Positions 24,401 through 31,774 of a stretch of DNA of 31,774 bases are shown one piece after another (the stretch's first letter is position 1; each line of letters begins with the position of its first letter). The stretch lies in IMG/VR virus record IMGVR_UViG_3300010151_000074, positions 1-31,774 of that record; one strand, given 5' to 3'. This DNA comes from a virus. Made by a program: the position numbers and the translations under genes. The notes beneath the pieces were generated by a model that did no database searches, was not told where the DNA came from, and saw only the letters and a program-made list of their open reading frames with translations.

Positions 24401-26312
24401 AATTCTCTGTATACCGATACATTCTATCAATCTCACGTCTAGTAGGACGTGACATTTTAAAAATAGGGGCTACAATCTGATCTAATGCGGAAGCTATAGC
24501 TTCTTCTTTATTATGGTTACGTACAAAAGAACCGTATACTTCTTCTGTAAATTGGGATGAAGGTGTCAATAACCAACCACTAGCTCTGCCAGTGTACTCA
24601 CCTGTTAGTACAGGTTGTCCTCCAAACAGCCCTCTATCTTGAGGGCGCATATAATAATCTTCTTTATATGAAACATAATATTTACCCCGCTTACTTGTTG
24701 CTGTCTTTTTCTGCAAGCTAGCTAAAGCTGCCAAAGCGTCTTCACCGCCCATAACTTTATTAAGTTTTAAGCCATTTGAAGTCCATACTTCTATGCCTTT
24801 CAGATCCATGCCGTGTTGAGCTAGGTTTTCTACTTCAAGTAGTGCTGACTTTGAGGACATGAACGGGTGCGTTTTGTTTTTACCGAGGAATACATTAAAT
24901 TCTAAGGCTAGTTCATCCTCGGATACTCCGACTCGCATCATTCCGGGCCTAACTTTACCGTCCCAAGATTCTATAATATGACTTACTTGTGTTTCTGTGG
25001 CTGTTGTTAAATCTTCGGGGCGGTATACTTGCTGTCGTGTTTGTGTTGTAAGACTTTGTACCCTAGCTTGATTAGCTCGCACTCTACTAAGATCGCTTTC
25101 ATCTAAAGCTGGTATCTCTTCTACGACATCTTTCCCACTACGATTGCGTAATGGTTGCGGTAATAGTTGACGAGTTTCGTCGGCAACAGTTACGCCTAAT
25201 TCATTAAGGAGTTCAGAATCTTTTAATGCTGCCACCGAATGAGCGAGATCATCTGAGGCTCTTTCTGGATTAGCTGCTTTTGCTATATTCGTAGTAGTGT
25301 TTGAGAACCTAGTGCCAGCAGATACAGTACTTTTAAACGACCTAATAACTGGTCCCAAAGCAGCCAATTCTAATGTAGTTCCTATATTTATTACAGCATC
25401 CCAAATAGTTTCAGTCTCTCCTTCAAGGAGGACATCTCCATTCACAATATGCTGTAGTAAAGATACGTCAGCCCAATCAGAAACGTGAAGAGGACTTTGG
25501 AATAGCCATGTTGCCATCCGTTTTAGGTAATCTCCCCTTTCTTCCGGAGGAAGATCGAAGATAAATTTTCTAAATTCTTCAGCTATACTACCGGGAAGTA
25601 CCGAAGTTATTCCTGCTTCTGTTCCTAGAGGACTTCTACCCAAAGCAAAGACTCTAGCAGTATACCAACCGGGCATCATATCTTGAGCAACTCCACCAAT
25701 TATTTCTGCAACTCCTCCAGCTTTAACGCCTCCTTCCGATAACTCTAGAAGGAACTCATTGAATTCTTGTAGTGTTTCGTAGGCGTTTTCTTGTACTTGA
25801 GTCACAATTTCTACTGGACTCAAGGACTTATAATTCCAGTATTCTTCGTAGTCAAGAATGTGTCTAGGCTCTTGCGTTATAACGTGCGCGTAAGCGTCTG
25901 CTTCTGTGGACTGTGTAGCAATCGCTAAACTTTGTGCTGATCTCCGAGTTTCGTCCTCAAGAATACCTACACCATCACCACGTAACTCAGTGGCAGGATC
26001 AACCTTCAAGGCTTGTGCTCTTTTTATAGTATTTTCTACTATAGATTTGCGAACTTCTTGGGTACGGGCTTGCTGCCACATAATACCACTTCTCTCCCAG
26101 TCCTGTGATCTACCACTTTGCTCGAATTCTTGTTTAATCCGCTCTTCATCCTCTGGAATTCCCAAAGATACTGATACTGCTTGAGCAAAAGTTCTCGCTG
26201 TGTTAGCAGAGCTTGAAGGAATTTCTTCTGGACCGGGAATCTCTTCCATGAGCGGTTGCTCAGGTATAGCTTGAGTATCTGGATTAGGTTCTGTGGGTAT
26301 TAAATCAGTCAT
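21405..26312 (-). CDS. Giant internal virion protein, 1635 aa
   Basis: The largest gene in the window. The first 35 residues are Pro/Glu-rich, followed by helical segments. The middle (about 590-920) contains segments such as YIEGYYPRIYED, typical of very large phage virion proteins. A long C-terminal half (about 930-1635) is helical with weakly hydrophobic stretches. I see no complete catalytic motif. It lies between the gp14-like and gp15-like genes, a place where T7 has no such gene, and overlaps the gp14-like gene by 4 bases. It is probably an extra component of the ejected core, and might also carry injected activities; no specific domain can be named with confidence. Confidence 0.78.
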   Translation of the reverse strand: MTDLIPTEPNPDTQAIPEQPLMEEIPGPEEIPSSSANTARTFAQAVSVSLGIPEDEERIKQEFEQSGRSQDWERSGIMWQQARTQEVRKSIVENTIKRAQALKVDPATELRGDGVGILEDETRRSAQSLAIATQSTEADAYAHVITQEPRHILDYEEYWNYKSLSPVEIVTQVQENAYETLQEFNEFLLELSEGGVKAGGVAEIIGGVAQDMMPGWYTARVFALGRSPLGTEAGITSVLPGSIAEEFRKFIFDLPPEERGDYLKRMATWLFQSPLHVSDWADVSLLQHIVNGDVLLEGETETIWDAVINIGTTLELAALGPVIRSFKSTVSAGTRFSNTTTNIAKAANPERASDDLAHSVAALKDSELLNELGVTVADETRQLLPQPLRNRSGKDVVEEIPALDESDLSRVRANQARVQSLTTQTRQQVYRPEDLTTATETQVSHIIESWDGKVRPGMMRVGVSEDELALEFNVFLGKNKTHPFMSSKSALLEVENLAQHGMDLKGIEVWTSNGLKLNKVMGGEDALAALASLQKKTATSKRGKYYVSYKEDYYMRPQDRGLFGGQPVLTGEYTGRASGWLLTPSSQFTEEVYGSFVRNHNKEEAIASALDQIVAPIFKMSRPTRREIDRMYRYTENFAIENGRVPTTLEYRNAFPDAGPDEFRGVQLTKEFYDTIYDVMNEKLYREWKSAGYVTLRATNLDATWHGIPQTEATLKPLFDGNKRLHVYDAATTNMEKLSSTELKKLFNEGGSIIKLDDTQAFLAKEKTTSTLVMYNPAKQSGAATKLVLTPLSANPLKYIEGYYPRIYEDAHYVRKISKGGLFNGVARDVEHTVGVAATRAEADRFVARMKDKDPGNVYEVIKEDPRLSGKDRTAMDLERFRLEGRLIFDQRQQKRLVNVNGGEADILSPLNAMERATRMVSKELSMTDLVAGQKQSFKQWYGDLIKGDIIREPASETRKSLIALYGKHSGKERVRIGQALELWEYISLMEGNINQGSQIFRSKAITAAEWLHEQLRGVPSATRATTWLVRKVGPNIDPLQSMKGLSFFDFIVTRPVRQLVLQSSQHLFLQALDPLYAGRWQRDSIVLLQGMKRDAAGLIGGKGLTSQLIKRNSKLMGLTEDEYLMLVDKFSESGLVPAINRHSFAGDMKAVEELPSTRVGDVIQTTRRTATAAPVREALQQAGFDLGEQVNVSSSYTMALRIYRKENKHLKKLQDFTKEDWAKVDINATNYAFAMNRANAAKFQYGFASLTTQFLQFTHKTLLIMLRALPEGAGGGLGNKTFTASQARRLVLGQFVLFGGAGFGVKPEVERLLAESGLSHMIGTTAADLLEGGLIDFILDTSLQALTDDPELDFAFDEFLAPGANIINTARNMIDIAFDQPLIEGATGASGSTLSRMWQGYQMGRTVVSFDVDISASERATKVADLVLRGMASGYNDFVKARIATKAGYWMSGNGDLHAIEATWTEILAKGILGVNTESVNTAYRINKDVRDKEKALRDTAREYFNRVQRISRELTDGRITEDTWEHMIAGQKLLLQSATDQNEWAYLMEEFYRLNARAKEQRQSVTEMLGDAIVDNVPIDQWVIDRVMRDTKLGQKDKEALIEIFTSSVRDVDMASPDILWQLNQDLESIRRD

Positions 26313-26947
26313 ACAGCACCGATTAGCGCAAATACACTTTGTCCAATATCTTTATTACCACTTGGATTCCGAGGACTAGCTTGTACTTGGTATGTTTTTT
26401 CTTGTGGGAATTGGTAAGTCATCCCCATATTTCCAATCGCACTGGGCGAACTCGCAACCGATGGAGTCGCAACTTCCTTATAAGGGTTTTCCTGTGTATG
26501 TGCGGTGATAGAACTAGCTACCATTCCCGCAGCTTGACCGGCTGTAATGGCGCTTTTGATAACCTCTGCGGTCAGTTTTTTACCTCCTGCAAAGTATTCT
26601 GTCACACCGCCCACTGCCAGAGAGCCTAGCTGTATAGCAGCCTGAAATTTAGCTGCTGCTGCTTTAGCTCTCTCAGATTCTCCTTGAATATTACTCGCCA
26701 TATCCGCATCCCACATAGTGTTTTTATGCGCTACTTGTGCTTGCACAGCCATCGAAGATCTAATCCCTTGTACTCCAGAACTTGCCACTCCCGGCAATCC
26801 ATACTGTCCAGTAGCGGCTATTGCCGATGACAAAGCCATTCTATTAGCGTTGAGTAATCTAATTCGCTCTCGAAGTCTTTGTCTATCTTTTAGGGTTTTA
26901 GATAACCGTTGTGCTCGTTTAGCGGCACTTCTTCCTGTAAGTGTCAT
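26309..26947 (-). CDS. gp14-like small internal virion protein
   Basis: A 212-residue protein, comparable to T7 gp14 (196). The first 37 residues are basic and helical. A Met/Ala-rich central region follows, with an Ala-rich helix (ERAKAAAAKF) and a Gly-containing hydrophobic stretch. The C-terminus is Pro/Ser-rich. T7 gp14 inserts into the outer membrane to start the ejection channel. It sits between the tail nozzle gene and the two large internal protein genes, as in T7. Sequence identity with T7 is not evident by eye, so order and composition carry the assignment. Confidence 0.7.
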   Translation of the reverse strand: MTLTGRSAAKRAQRLSKTLKDRQRLRERIRLLNANRMALSSAIAATGQYGLPGVASSGVQGIRSSMAVQAQVAHKNTMWDADMASNIQGESERAKAAAAKFQAAIQLGSLAVGGVTEYFAGGKKLTAEVIKSAITAGQAAGMVASSITAHTQENPYKEVATPSVASSPSAIGNMGMTYQFPQEKTYQVQASPRNPSGNKDIGQSVFALIGAV

Positions 26948-26950
26948 ATC

Positions 26951-29734
26951 TTAAATCTCCGCTGTACCTTCGTAGTGTAACGACCACCCTAGGAGATGAG
27001 CATCCTTACCGGCCTCACCTGTGAATTTAAGCTGCAAAGCTTTTCCCCTTCCTCTGATTTTCGTTCTTGCTACTACTAAATCGTATCCATCAGCGTAACT
27101 ATCACTACTTCCTGATGGAACGTAAGCTCGTTTATGTCTATAGACTTGCTGCTCTCGGCCAAACTTATTAGCCGAGGACCTGTCTGTGAAATCCCATCGT
27201 GGCTGGACTGTTAAGCTAGATTCTCCTACTGTCCCAGTCTCCGTATATCCAGTTTCCGTCTTCTTCATAAACGTGTGGATTGTAGGCGAATATCTTTGTC
27301 TTGAAAAATCCGATAGATTATCATAGCCCGTCAATAAGAAAGGTATATGTTCTACTCCGTCAAAATCTTCAAAGGTTTCTTGAGAAAAGTCTGCTATCTG
27401 GAGCGCGGTTCCGTAATCATTGACAATAAAAAACTTCATCTTTTGGAATTCATCGGGTTGGCTAGATTGATCGGTACTGTGGATACCTACGATATAAGCC
27501 GCACTAGTTGCGGGGGCAAATCTATACTTAAAGAAACTCCCTAACCGTAGATCTAGAACCATAACAGTATTCACTTTATGGTTACTTGTGTTATTGTTGT
27601 GTGCTATATAAACACGACCTTTAGACTCATCGAAGCTCAAGCTAGCGTTCTTTTGTTGTGCGTAGGATAGCTCGTTCCAGTATGTTTGGATATTCTTCTC
27701 AATAATATTCTGGGATTGTATCGCCCCGGCTTGTACTCTACTTAAAGCGTAGATTCCTCGGTGGCTTGCGTAGATAATACCGTTATCAATTTTGATTATA
27801 GCAGAGGCACTGATGGCCTCGGCAGAAGTAATTTGTCTCACACGAATATCGTTTGCTGCAAAGAAGCTACTGCCTGATACTTCCCAAACTCCTTGGTCAC
27901 TGAAGACCAATAAAGAACTTTCCATAGGTTGCATATCAATGATATTTCCAATATTAGGAATCTGTATCGTTCCTCCATCTGAAGAAATTAAAGCGTTAAG
28001 GTCGGGGTGCGTTGGGTCTGCTCCTTGGAAGCACTGACCGAACTCCTCATCATTAAGTATGGTCTTAGAGAAAAAGATCATATCAGACCATTGTTTCGTT
28101 TGCATACCCGCTTGAAATAAACGTCCAGCAAACCAAGCATTTGAACTAGGTCGTACATCAGTTTGCGACAAACCGGGATTAGCTGTAGCAGCAGTAATGG
28201 TCGTGGATACTAATGTACCCGAACCATCATCCACCATTACTTGATCTCCTTCTTTATGGAGTTTAAAGTGACCGGAGTTTTCAAAAGCCCATACGGCTTC
28301 ACCTGTCGTTCGTCCTGTCTCTCTGAATTTCTTGAAGTACTCAGACATATTTCTGCCGTTTCCTTCGTCCCCAAGAAATACCTTTGCGTCAATAGATATA
28401 GTCTTAGCAGTGGGATCGAAAGCCACAACTTTAAAACTTTTTCGATAAGTAATCACAGGTGTATTCGGATCACTACCAGAATTAGGATATGCGCCTTCAT
28501 AGAATACGTGTTCCAAAGCAAATTCAGATGTCGAAACCGTGTGTCCAATAGCTAAATCTGAAGGCAGTTCCGAAGTCATCGTAATGGTATATCGTATACT
28601 TTCTGTTCCGGCATTATATTCGGCAACAATAGGCGTTGTATCATACGGCTCATTCCTATTGTAAGTCTTGGCGGCTACACCTTCTGGGTATTCATTATCC
28701 CAGATAGATATAATGAAACTTCCCCGTGGCACATAAGCGTTACCAAAGATTTCTTTTTCAATCTTTTCTGATGACCATTTCTTTACGTGACCTAAGTTAT
28801 GCCAACCACCACCACCGCCTCCGCCTGATGTAAGTGTTGCTCCTTTTTCGGCATCGGTAACAAACCCCGAACCAAACTCATCAGGGCCTCTTTCAGCATC
28901 ATCGTTTGTAGTGACATAAGTTTTACCGTCAGACTGCAAAACTTGAGGAGAAGCGTAGTACCCATAATAAGGTATCATTTGTTTAGAAGGCCATTTACTG
29001 TATTGACGAACGTAGTTATTTGCTCCTAGCTCGTCATCACCAAAGAGCCATCCTCGGTTACGTAAATTAAATTCATGGGTATTAGGACAATCTTGAACAA
29101 CAGTTGAAGCAGAAACGCCTTGTGGATTAGCTCCACTTGTTTCTGTTGAGGGGAACTCCCGCAAGTCTATACCATCTTCGATGTCTTCAAAAGCCCTTAC
29201 CCTTATATTGATCGTCTTGACCAAGAACTCTGTTGTGTCACTTGTATATTCAATGGATAAGGGTTCCATTGTTCTGTGAGATACAAAGAGTCTTCCTCTT
29301 CCGTGTGTGAAACTCACAGCAGTCTTTACTAGCGTATCATCTTCTTCTTGGTCTGTTACATAAAATCCTAGATCCACATGATAAGCGTGTTTCTTATTCC
29401 CTATAGTTTCTCCGTCCTCATAAAAATACAGATAAGACCCTAGTTGAATAACTATGTAGGTTTTATCTGGATTGTTATTAACATTACGCCACGTATATAT
29501 TTGAGTCCCGTAAGCCGCTTCGTATTTTTCAAAGAGAGGTTCGGGATCGTTTCCAGTTTCGTAACTTAGTCCTCGTCTACGCCTACGAGTACCGTCAGTA
29601 AGTATCTCGAAGTTCTCCTCATCCAAAGTAACTTCGGGAGGAAATGCTAAAGGGGAGGACTCCGTATGGAGTCCCCCACTTAGATCGAAAAATATCTTAT
29701 CAACAGGTAGTTTATTGGTGCGTTGTTTCGCCAA
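26951..29734 (-). CDS. Tail nozzle / tail tubular protein B (T7 gp12-like), TTG start
   Basis: A 927-residue beta-rich protein. The N-terminus has the nozzle signature: FDLSGGLHTESSPL, then DEENFEI and DGTRRRRRGL. The second half contains blade-like repeats (SLLVFSDQGVWEV, GIIYASHRGIYAL, RVYIAHN) as expected for the propeller of gp12-like nozzles. A Gly run of seven residues follows TLTS in the middle. It forms the end of the short tail. The start codon is TTG at 29732-29734 with AAGGAAG well placed upstream; there is no methionine near the N-terminus downstream to replace it. The first 23 bases overlap the end of the previous gene. Confidence 0.85.
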   Translation of the reverse strand: MAKQRTNKLPVDKIFFDLSGGLHTESSPLAFPPEVTLDEENFEILTDGTRRRRRGLSYETGNDPEPLFEKYEAAYGTQIYTWRNVNNNPDKTYIVIQLGSYLYFYEDGETIGNKKHAYHVDLGFYVTDQEEDDTLVKTAVSFTHGRGRLFVSHRTMEPLSIEYTSDTTEFLVKTINIRVRAFEDIEDGIDLREFPSTETSGANPQGVSASTVVQDCPNTHEFNLRNRGWLFGDDELGANNYVRQYSKWPSKQMIPYYGYYASPQVLQSDGKTYVTTNDDAERGPDEFGSGFVTDAEKGATLTSGGGGGGGWHNLGHVKKWSSEKIEKEIFGNAYVPRGSFIISIWDNEYPEGVAAKTYNRNEPYDTTPIVAEYNAGTESIRYTITMTSELPSDLAIGHTVSTSEFALEHVFYEGAYPNSGSDPNTPVITYRKSFKVVAFDPTAKTISIDAKVFLGDEGNGRNMSEYFKKFRETGRTTGEAVWAFENSGHFKLHKEGDQVMVDDGSGTLVSTTITAATANPGLSQTDVRPSSNAWFAGRLFQAGMQTKQWSDMIFFSKTILNDEEFGQCFQGADPTHPDLNALISSDGGTIQIPNIGNIIDMQPMESSLLVFSDQGVWEVSGSSFFAANDIRVRQITSAEAISASAIIKIDNGIIYASHRGIYALSRVQAGAIQSQNIIEKNIQTYWNELSYAQQKNASLSFDESKGRVYIAHNNNTSNHKVNTVMVLDLRLGSFFKYRFAPATSAAYIVGIHSTDQSSQPDEFQKMKFFIVNDYGTALQIADFSQETFEDFDGVEHIPFLLTGYDNLSDFSRQRYSPTIHTFMKKTETGYTETGTVGESSLTVQPRWDFTDRSSANKFGREQQVYRHKRAYVPSGSSDSYADGYDLVVARTKIRGRGKALQLKFTGEAGKDAHLLGWSLHYEGTAEI

Positions 29735-30074
29735 GACTTACTTCCTTTTCTTCTTCAGCTTTCTGAAGTTTAGCTCGTTCTTTTCCGGCTTGGTTCTTAG
29801 CAGCTTTATCACTAGCGTCCCATGAATCTACTAACCATTTCCGTATCTCAATCTTTGCATTATCGGGCTTAGTAAAATGCCCTTGTAGATTAGCGGCAGG
29901 GTAACTAGTAGGTTTAACAACTAGTTGTTCGCCTTCCTTGTAATCATCTTCCTTTACGTGGCCTATGTAATACAAAGCTGTTTGGCTTTGGTGTGCTACT
30001 CCCCACTTTTTACCGAATGGGTCTGTACCACTTTCTATTGCGCTATCTCTGGTCACTTGTGCTTGTATGGTCAT
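29712..30074 (-). CDS. Small virion-module protein, 120 aa
   Basis: The first 70 residues look like a small beta domain (WGVAHQSQTALYYIGHV, then basic and aromatic residues). The rest is a charged Lys/Glu-rich helix. AAGGAG is well placed before the start. It lies between the tail adaptor and nozzle genes and overlaps the nozzle gene by 23 bases. Family not recognised; it may be a minor tail or assembly protein. Confidence 0.65.
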   Translation of the reverse strand: MTIQAQVTRDSAIESGTDPFGKKWGVAHQSQTALYYIGHVKEDDYKEGEQLVVKPTSYPAANLQGHFTKPDNAKIEIRKWLVDSWDASDKAAKNQAGKERAKLQKAEEEKEVSLGETTHQ

Positions 30075-30085
30075 ACATTTTCTCC

Positions 30086-30916
30086 TTAAATATAATCAGG
30101 CAAAGGGGTTGCGGAGCCACTGTCAACTCCTGTAGGACGTGTTCTAGATGTTCCGGGTGATTTACGTCCATAGTCTTCGCCTGTTCTTCGTTGGTCACGG
30201 AACTTAAACTTATTTCGTTGCTGTCTTACTCTAGCTTTTCTAGCTAGATGTGTTATCTTAGTAGGTGTTACTTGCTTATACAAATCAAAAGCTAACTCAG
30301 TAGCATTTGTTTCTAAAAGATTTAATAGCTCTCCCGGCAAAGTTACTTCAGTTGTATCATTTATGGATAGAGCATCTTGTACTTCTCCTGATACACGGCT
30401 TTTTGACGCTTGTAGCTGGGTAGAGTCATTGGCAATGTCAATAGAATCGAATACTAAAATTCGATCTTCAACTAGCGTAGCGTAACGTGGAGCCTTGTTT
30501 GTATAGACTCCGAAAGTGATATCCGTATTAGGCCAAGTTTGACTAAGGATATTACTATCACTCGTGTCCTTGTTTATCTGCCTGTCAAGGAATTCTTGGT
30601 TTGAGATCACGGTTATCGTAGTATAATTAGGCGGATCACTTACAGCATCACGGACATCATATTGAATATTATCAATACTCATCATATCTTGGTTTAAGAA
30701 TAATCTCGTTTTGCCCAGTGAGTTATCGTCTGTAGCACCTATACGGATTGTTTTATTCTTTCCCGGTAGACTATACTCTGTCACTATCTGATCGTAGATA
30801 GTACTATAGCACACGGCTATTTGTTCGCCTTCTATCGTATCACCGATAGAGTTGATCTCATCACTATCCATTAGTGATAGAGTATTTTGTACCATTTTTA
30901 ATAAAGTTTTTTCCAT
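30086..30916 (-). CDS. Tail adaptor / tail tubular protein A (gp11-like)
   Basis: A 276-residue protein. The N-terminus, with MVQNTLSLMDSDEINSI then DTIEGEQIA, matches the helical start common to podovirus tail adaptors, which begin with a short helical hairpin and form a 12-fold ring under the portal. A beta-rich middle and a basic C-terminal tail (ARKARVRQQRNK) follow. It precedes the nozzle-type gene with one small gene between, as expected for gp11-gp12 order. AGGA lies upstream of the ATG. The assignment is from pattern and order. Confidence 0.75.
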   Translation of the reverse strand: MEKTLLKMVQNTLSLMDSDEINSIGDTIEGEQIAVCYSTIYDQIVTEYSLPGKNKTIRIGATDDNSLGKTRLFLNQDMMSIDNIQYDVRDAVSDPPNYTTITVISNQEFLDRQINKDTSDSNILSQTWPNTDITFGVYTNKAPRYATLVEDRILVFDSIDIANDSTQLQASKSRVSGEVQDALSINDTTEVTLPGELLNLLETNATELAFDLYKQVTPTKITHLARKARVRQQRNKFKFRDQRRTGEDYGRKSPGTSRTRPTGVDSGSATPLPDYI

Positions 30917-30931
30917 AGTTTTTCCTACAAT

Positions 30932-31759
30932 TTATGGGGTAAGGACTAGCGGTGTATTTCCAGTATAAGAAGAGTGTCCAGTTAAAGCCGCTGATACATA
31001 ATTACCATTCGCACTACTGTTATCTAAACTAAGTATGTTTAAATTATTTCCCGGTTTCCATCCCGATCTAGCTAATACTACATTAACTGCGTCAGTGACA
31101 TCCACGTCTTCCACACTACCGGCAGTAGGGAAATCTCCAGTAACTTTAAGTGTGTTTTCTGTAGTTTTATTGCTGAGTCTATCTGTAATTAATTTTCCAG
31201 ACGCGTTTGAAGGGGCATCGGCATTGTCTACATTTTCGCAATGATATCTTATAGAGGCTGAACTTCCGCCTAGATATCCAACCATTACTTTTAGAGTTGC
31301 GCTAGTTAGTTGTGTTCCTTGTTTGAAGGGGATATTCGTATAATGATAGCCTGTATGATATACATCACCGCCCGATTGTCCTGTTATGCCTAATTTGCCT
31401 CCTCCCCATACTGATAACTCAGTTGTCCATCCAGTGCCTACTTGTTCGTGACCATCATGCGCTGTCTCACTAATCACTACTGTACTAGCGTCTAAGGGAT
31501 ATGAAGTCCAGTAAGCTAAGAGCTTTGAATTGAGATCGCCTTGGGTATAGCCTCTTTGTGTGAGCCAAGTCGTAGCTCTATCGTTAAAGCCACCAGCAGC
31601 TATACCCAAAAAATCCCAGTACTGATGGTATAGATCATTGTAAGAACCACTAGTTACGTCGAGAATACCTTGTAAGTATTCTATTTGCATATCGTTAAAA
31701 TTCTTCGTAGTTTGTACGTTGTCTAAATAATCTATTACTGCATCATTAAGTTGAGCCAT
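30932..31759 (-). CDS. Virion protein with C-terminal beta-sandwich, 275 aa
   Basis: The N-terminal 90 residues hold short helical repeats typical of phage structural proteins (DYLDN, SYNDLYHQYWDFLG, FNDRATTWLTQRG). From about 95 the protein becomes Gly/Ser/Thr-rich and beta-like, with a TSATLKVMVG segment and later VDVTDAVNVVL, resembling lectin-like or DNRLRE-type sandwich domains. It may be a short tail fibre, spike or decoration protein. GAGGG lies just before the start. It is the first visible gene of the late block; capsid and portal genes would lie beyond the window edge. Confidence 0.6.
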   Translation of the reverse strand: MAQLNDAVIDYLDNVQTTKNFNDMQIEYLQGILDVTSGSYNDLYHQYWDFLGIAAGGFNDRATTWLTQRGYTQGDLNSKLLAYWTSYPLDASTVVISETAHDGHEQVGTGWTTELSVWGGGKLGITGQSGGDVYHTGYHYTNIPFKQGTQLTSATLKVMVGYLGGSSASIRYHCENVDNADAPSNASGKLITDRLSNKTTENTLKVTGDFPTAGSVEDVDVTDAVNVVLARSGWKPGNNLNILSLDNSSANGNYVSAALTGHSSYTGNTPLVLTP

Positions 31760-31774
31760 TCTATTTCCCTCTAA

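Overview
The window is part of a lytic, tailed, T7-like (podovirus-type) bacteriophage genome with A+T-rich coding sequence. The gene set suggests a marine host, probably an alphaproteobacterium: an adenosylcobalamin-dependent class II ribonucleotide reductase, a CobS/CobT-like AAA+ ATPase and VWA pair, a family A DNA polymerase with Tyr at the position of E. coli Pol I Phe762, a T7-type endonuclease I and a T7-like tail and ejection module. The host assignment is inference from gene content. No integrase, tRNA, CRISPR array or insertion sequence was seen.

The layout is two convergent blocks meeting near 14,150-14,177. The plus-strand block (1-14,177) is the early/middle DNA metabolism module. 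It begins with the tail of an upstream gene, a strong intergenic hairpin and a gene of unknown function. The CobS-like ATPase and CobT-like VWA protein follow, then a membrane protein, a zinc microprotein, TOPRIM primase, DnaB-type helicase, DNA polymerase, a probable ssDNA-binding protein, a Cas4-like Fe-S nuclease, endonuclease I and a metallophosphoesterase. Next come a DnaJ-type zinc miniprotein, the class II ribonucleotide reductase, and small zinc-ribbon, DUF3310 and membrane proteins. Most genes overlap or abut, so this looks like one or a few translationally coupled operons. Four tiny CxxC zinc proteins are scattered through it.

The minus-strand block (31,759 down to 14,149) is the late virion module, in T7-like order: a virion protein, a gp11-like tail adaptor, a small protein, a gp12-like tail nozzle, a gp14-like small internal protein, a 1635-residue internal protein, a 752-residue gp15-sized protein, and a 1325-residue gp16-sized protein with an N-terminal lytic transglycosylase. 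A 3TM holin, a coiled-coil membrane protein and a small conserved phage protein end the block. Terminase, portal, capsid, RNA polymerase and a stand-alone endolysin are not in the window.

The most interesting features are: (i) the 1325-residue ejection protein appears to carry, after its transglycosylase and an EF-hand-like loop, segments resembling the polyvalent-protein ADP-ribosyltransferase family and a GNAT acetyltransferase, making it a candidate injected multi-effector; (ii) an extra giant internal protein expands the T7-like ejection set; (iii) a CobS/CobT-like pair with a zincin-like HExxH motif shares a genome with a B12-dependent reductase; (iv) the helicase P-loop lacks its lysine; (v) a near-perfect 53-base hairpin lies at the head of the operon. 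No wholly new system can be proven from sequence alone.
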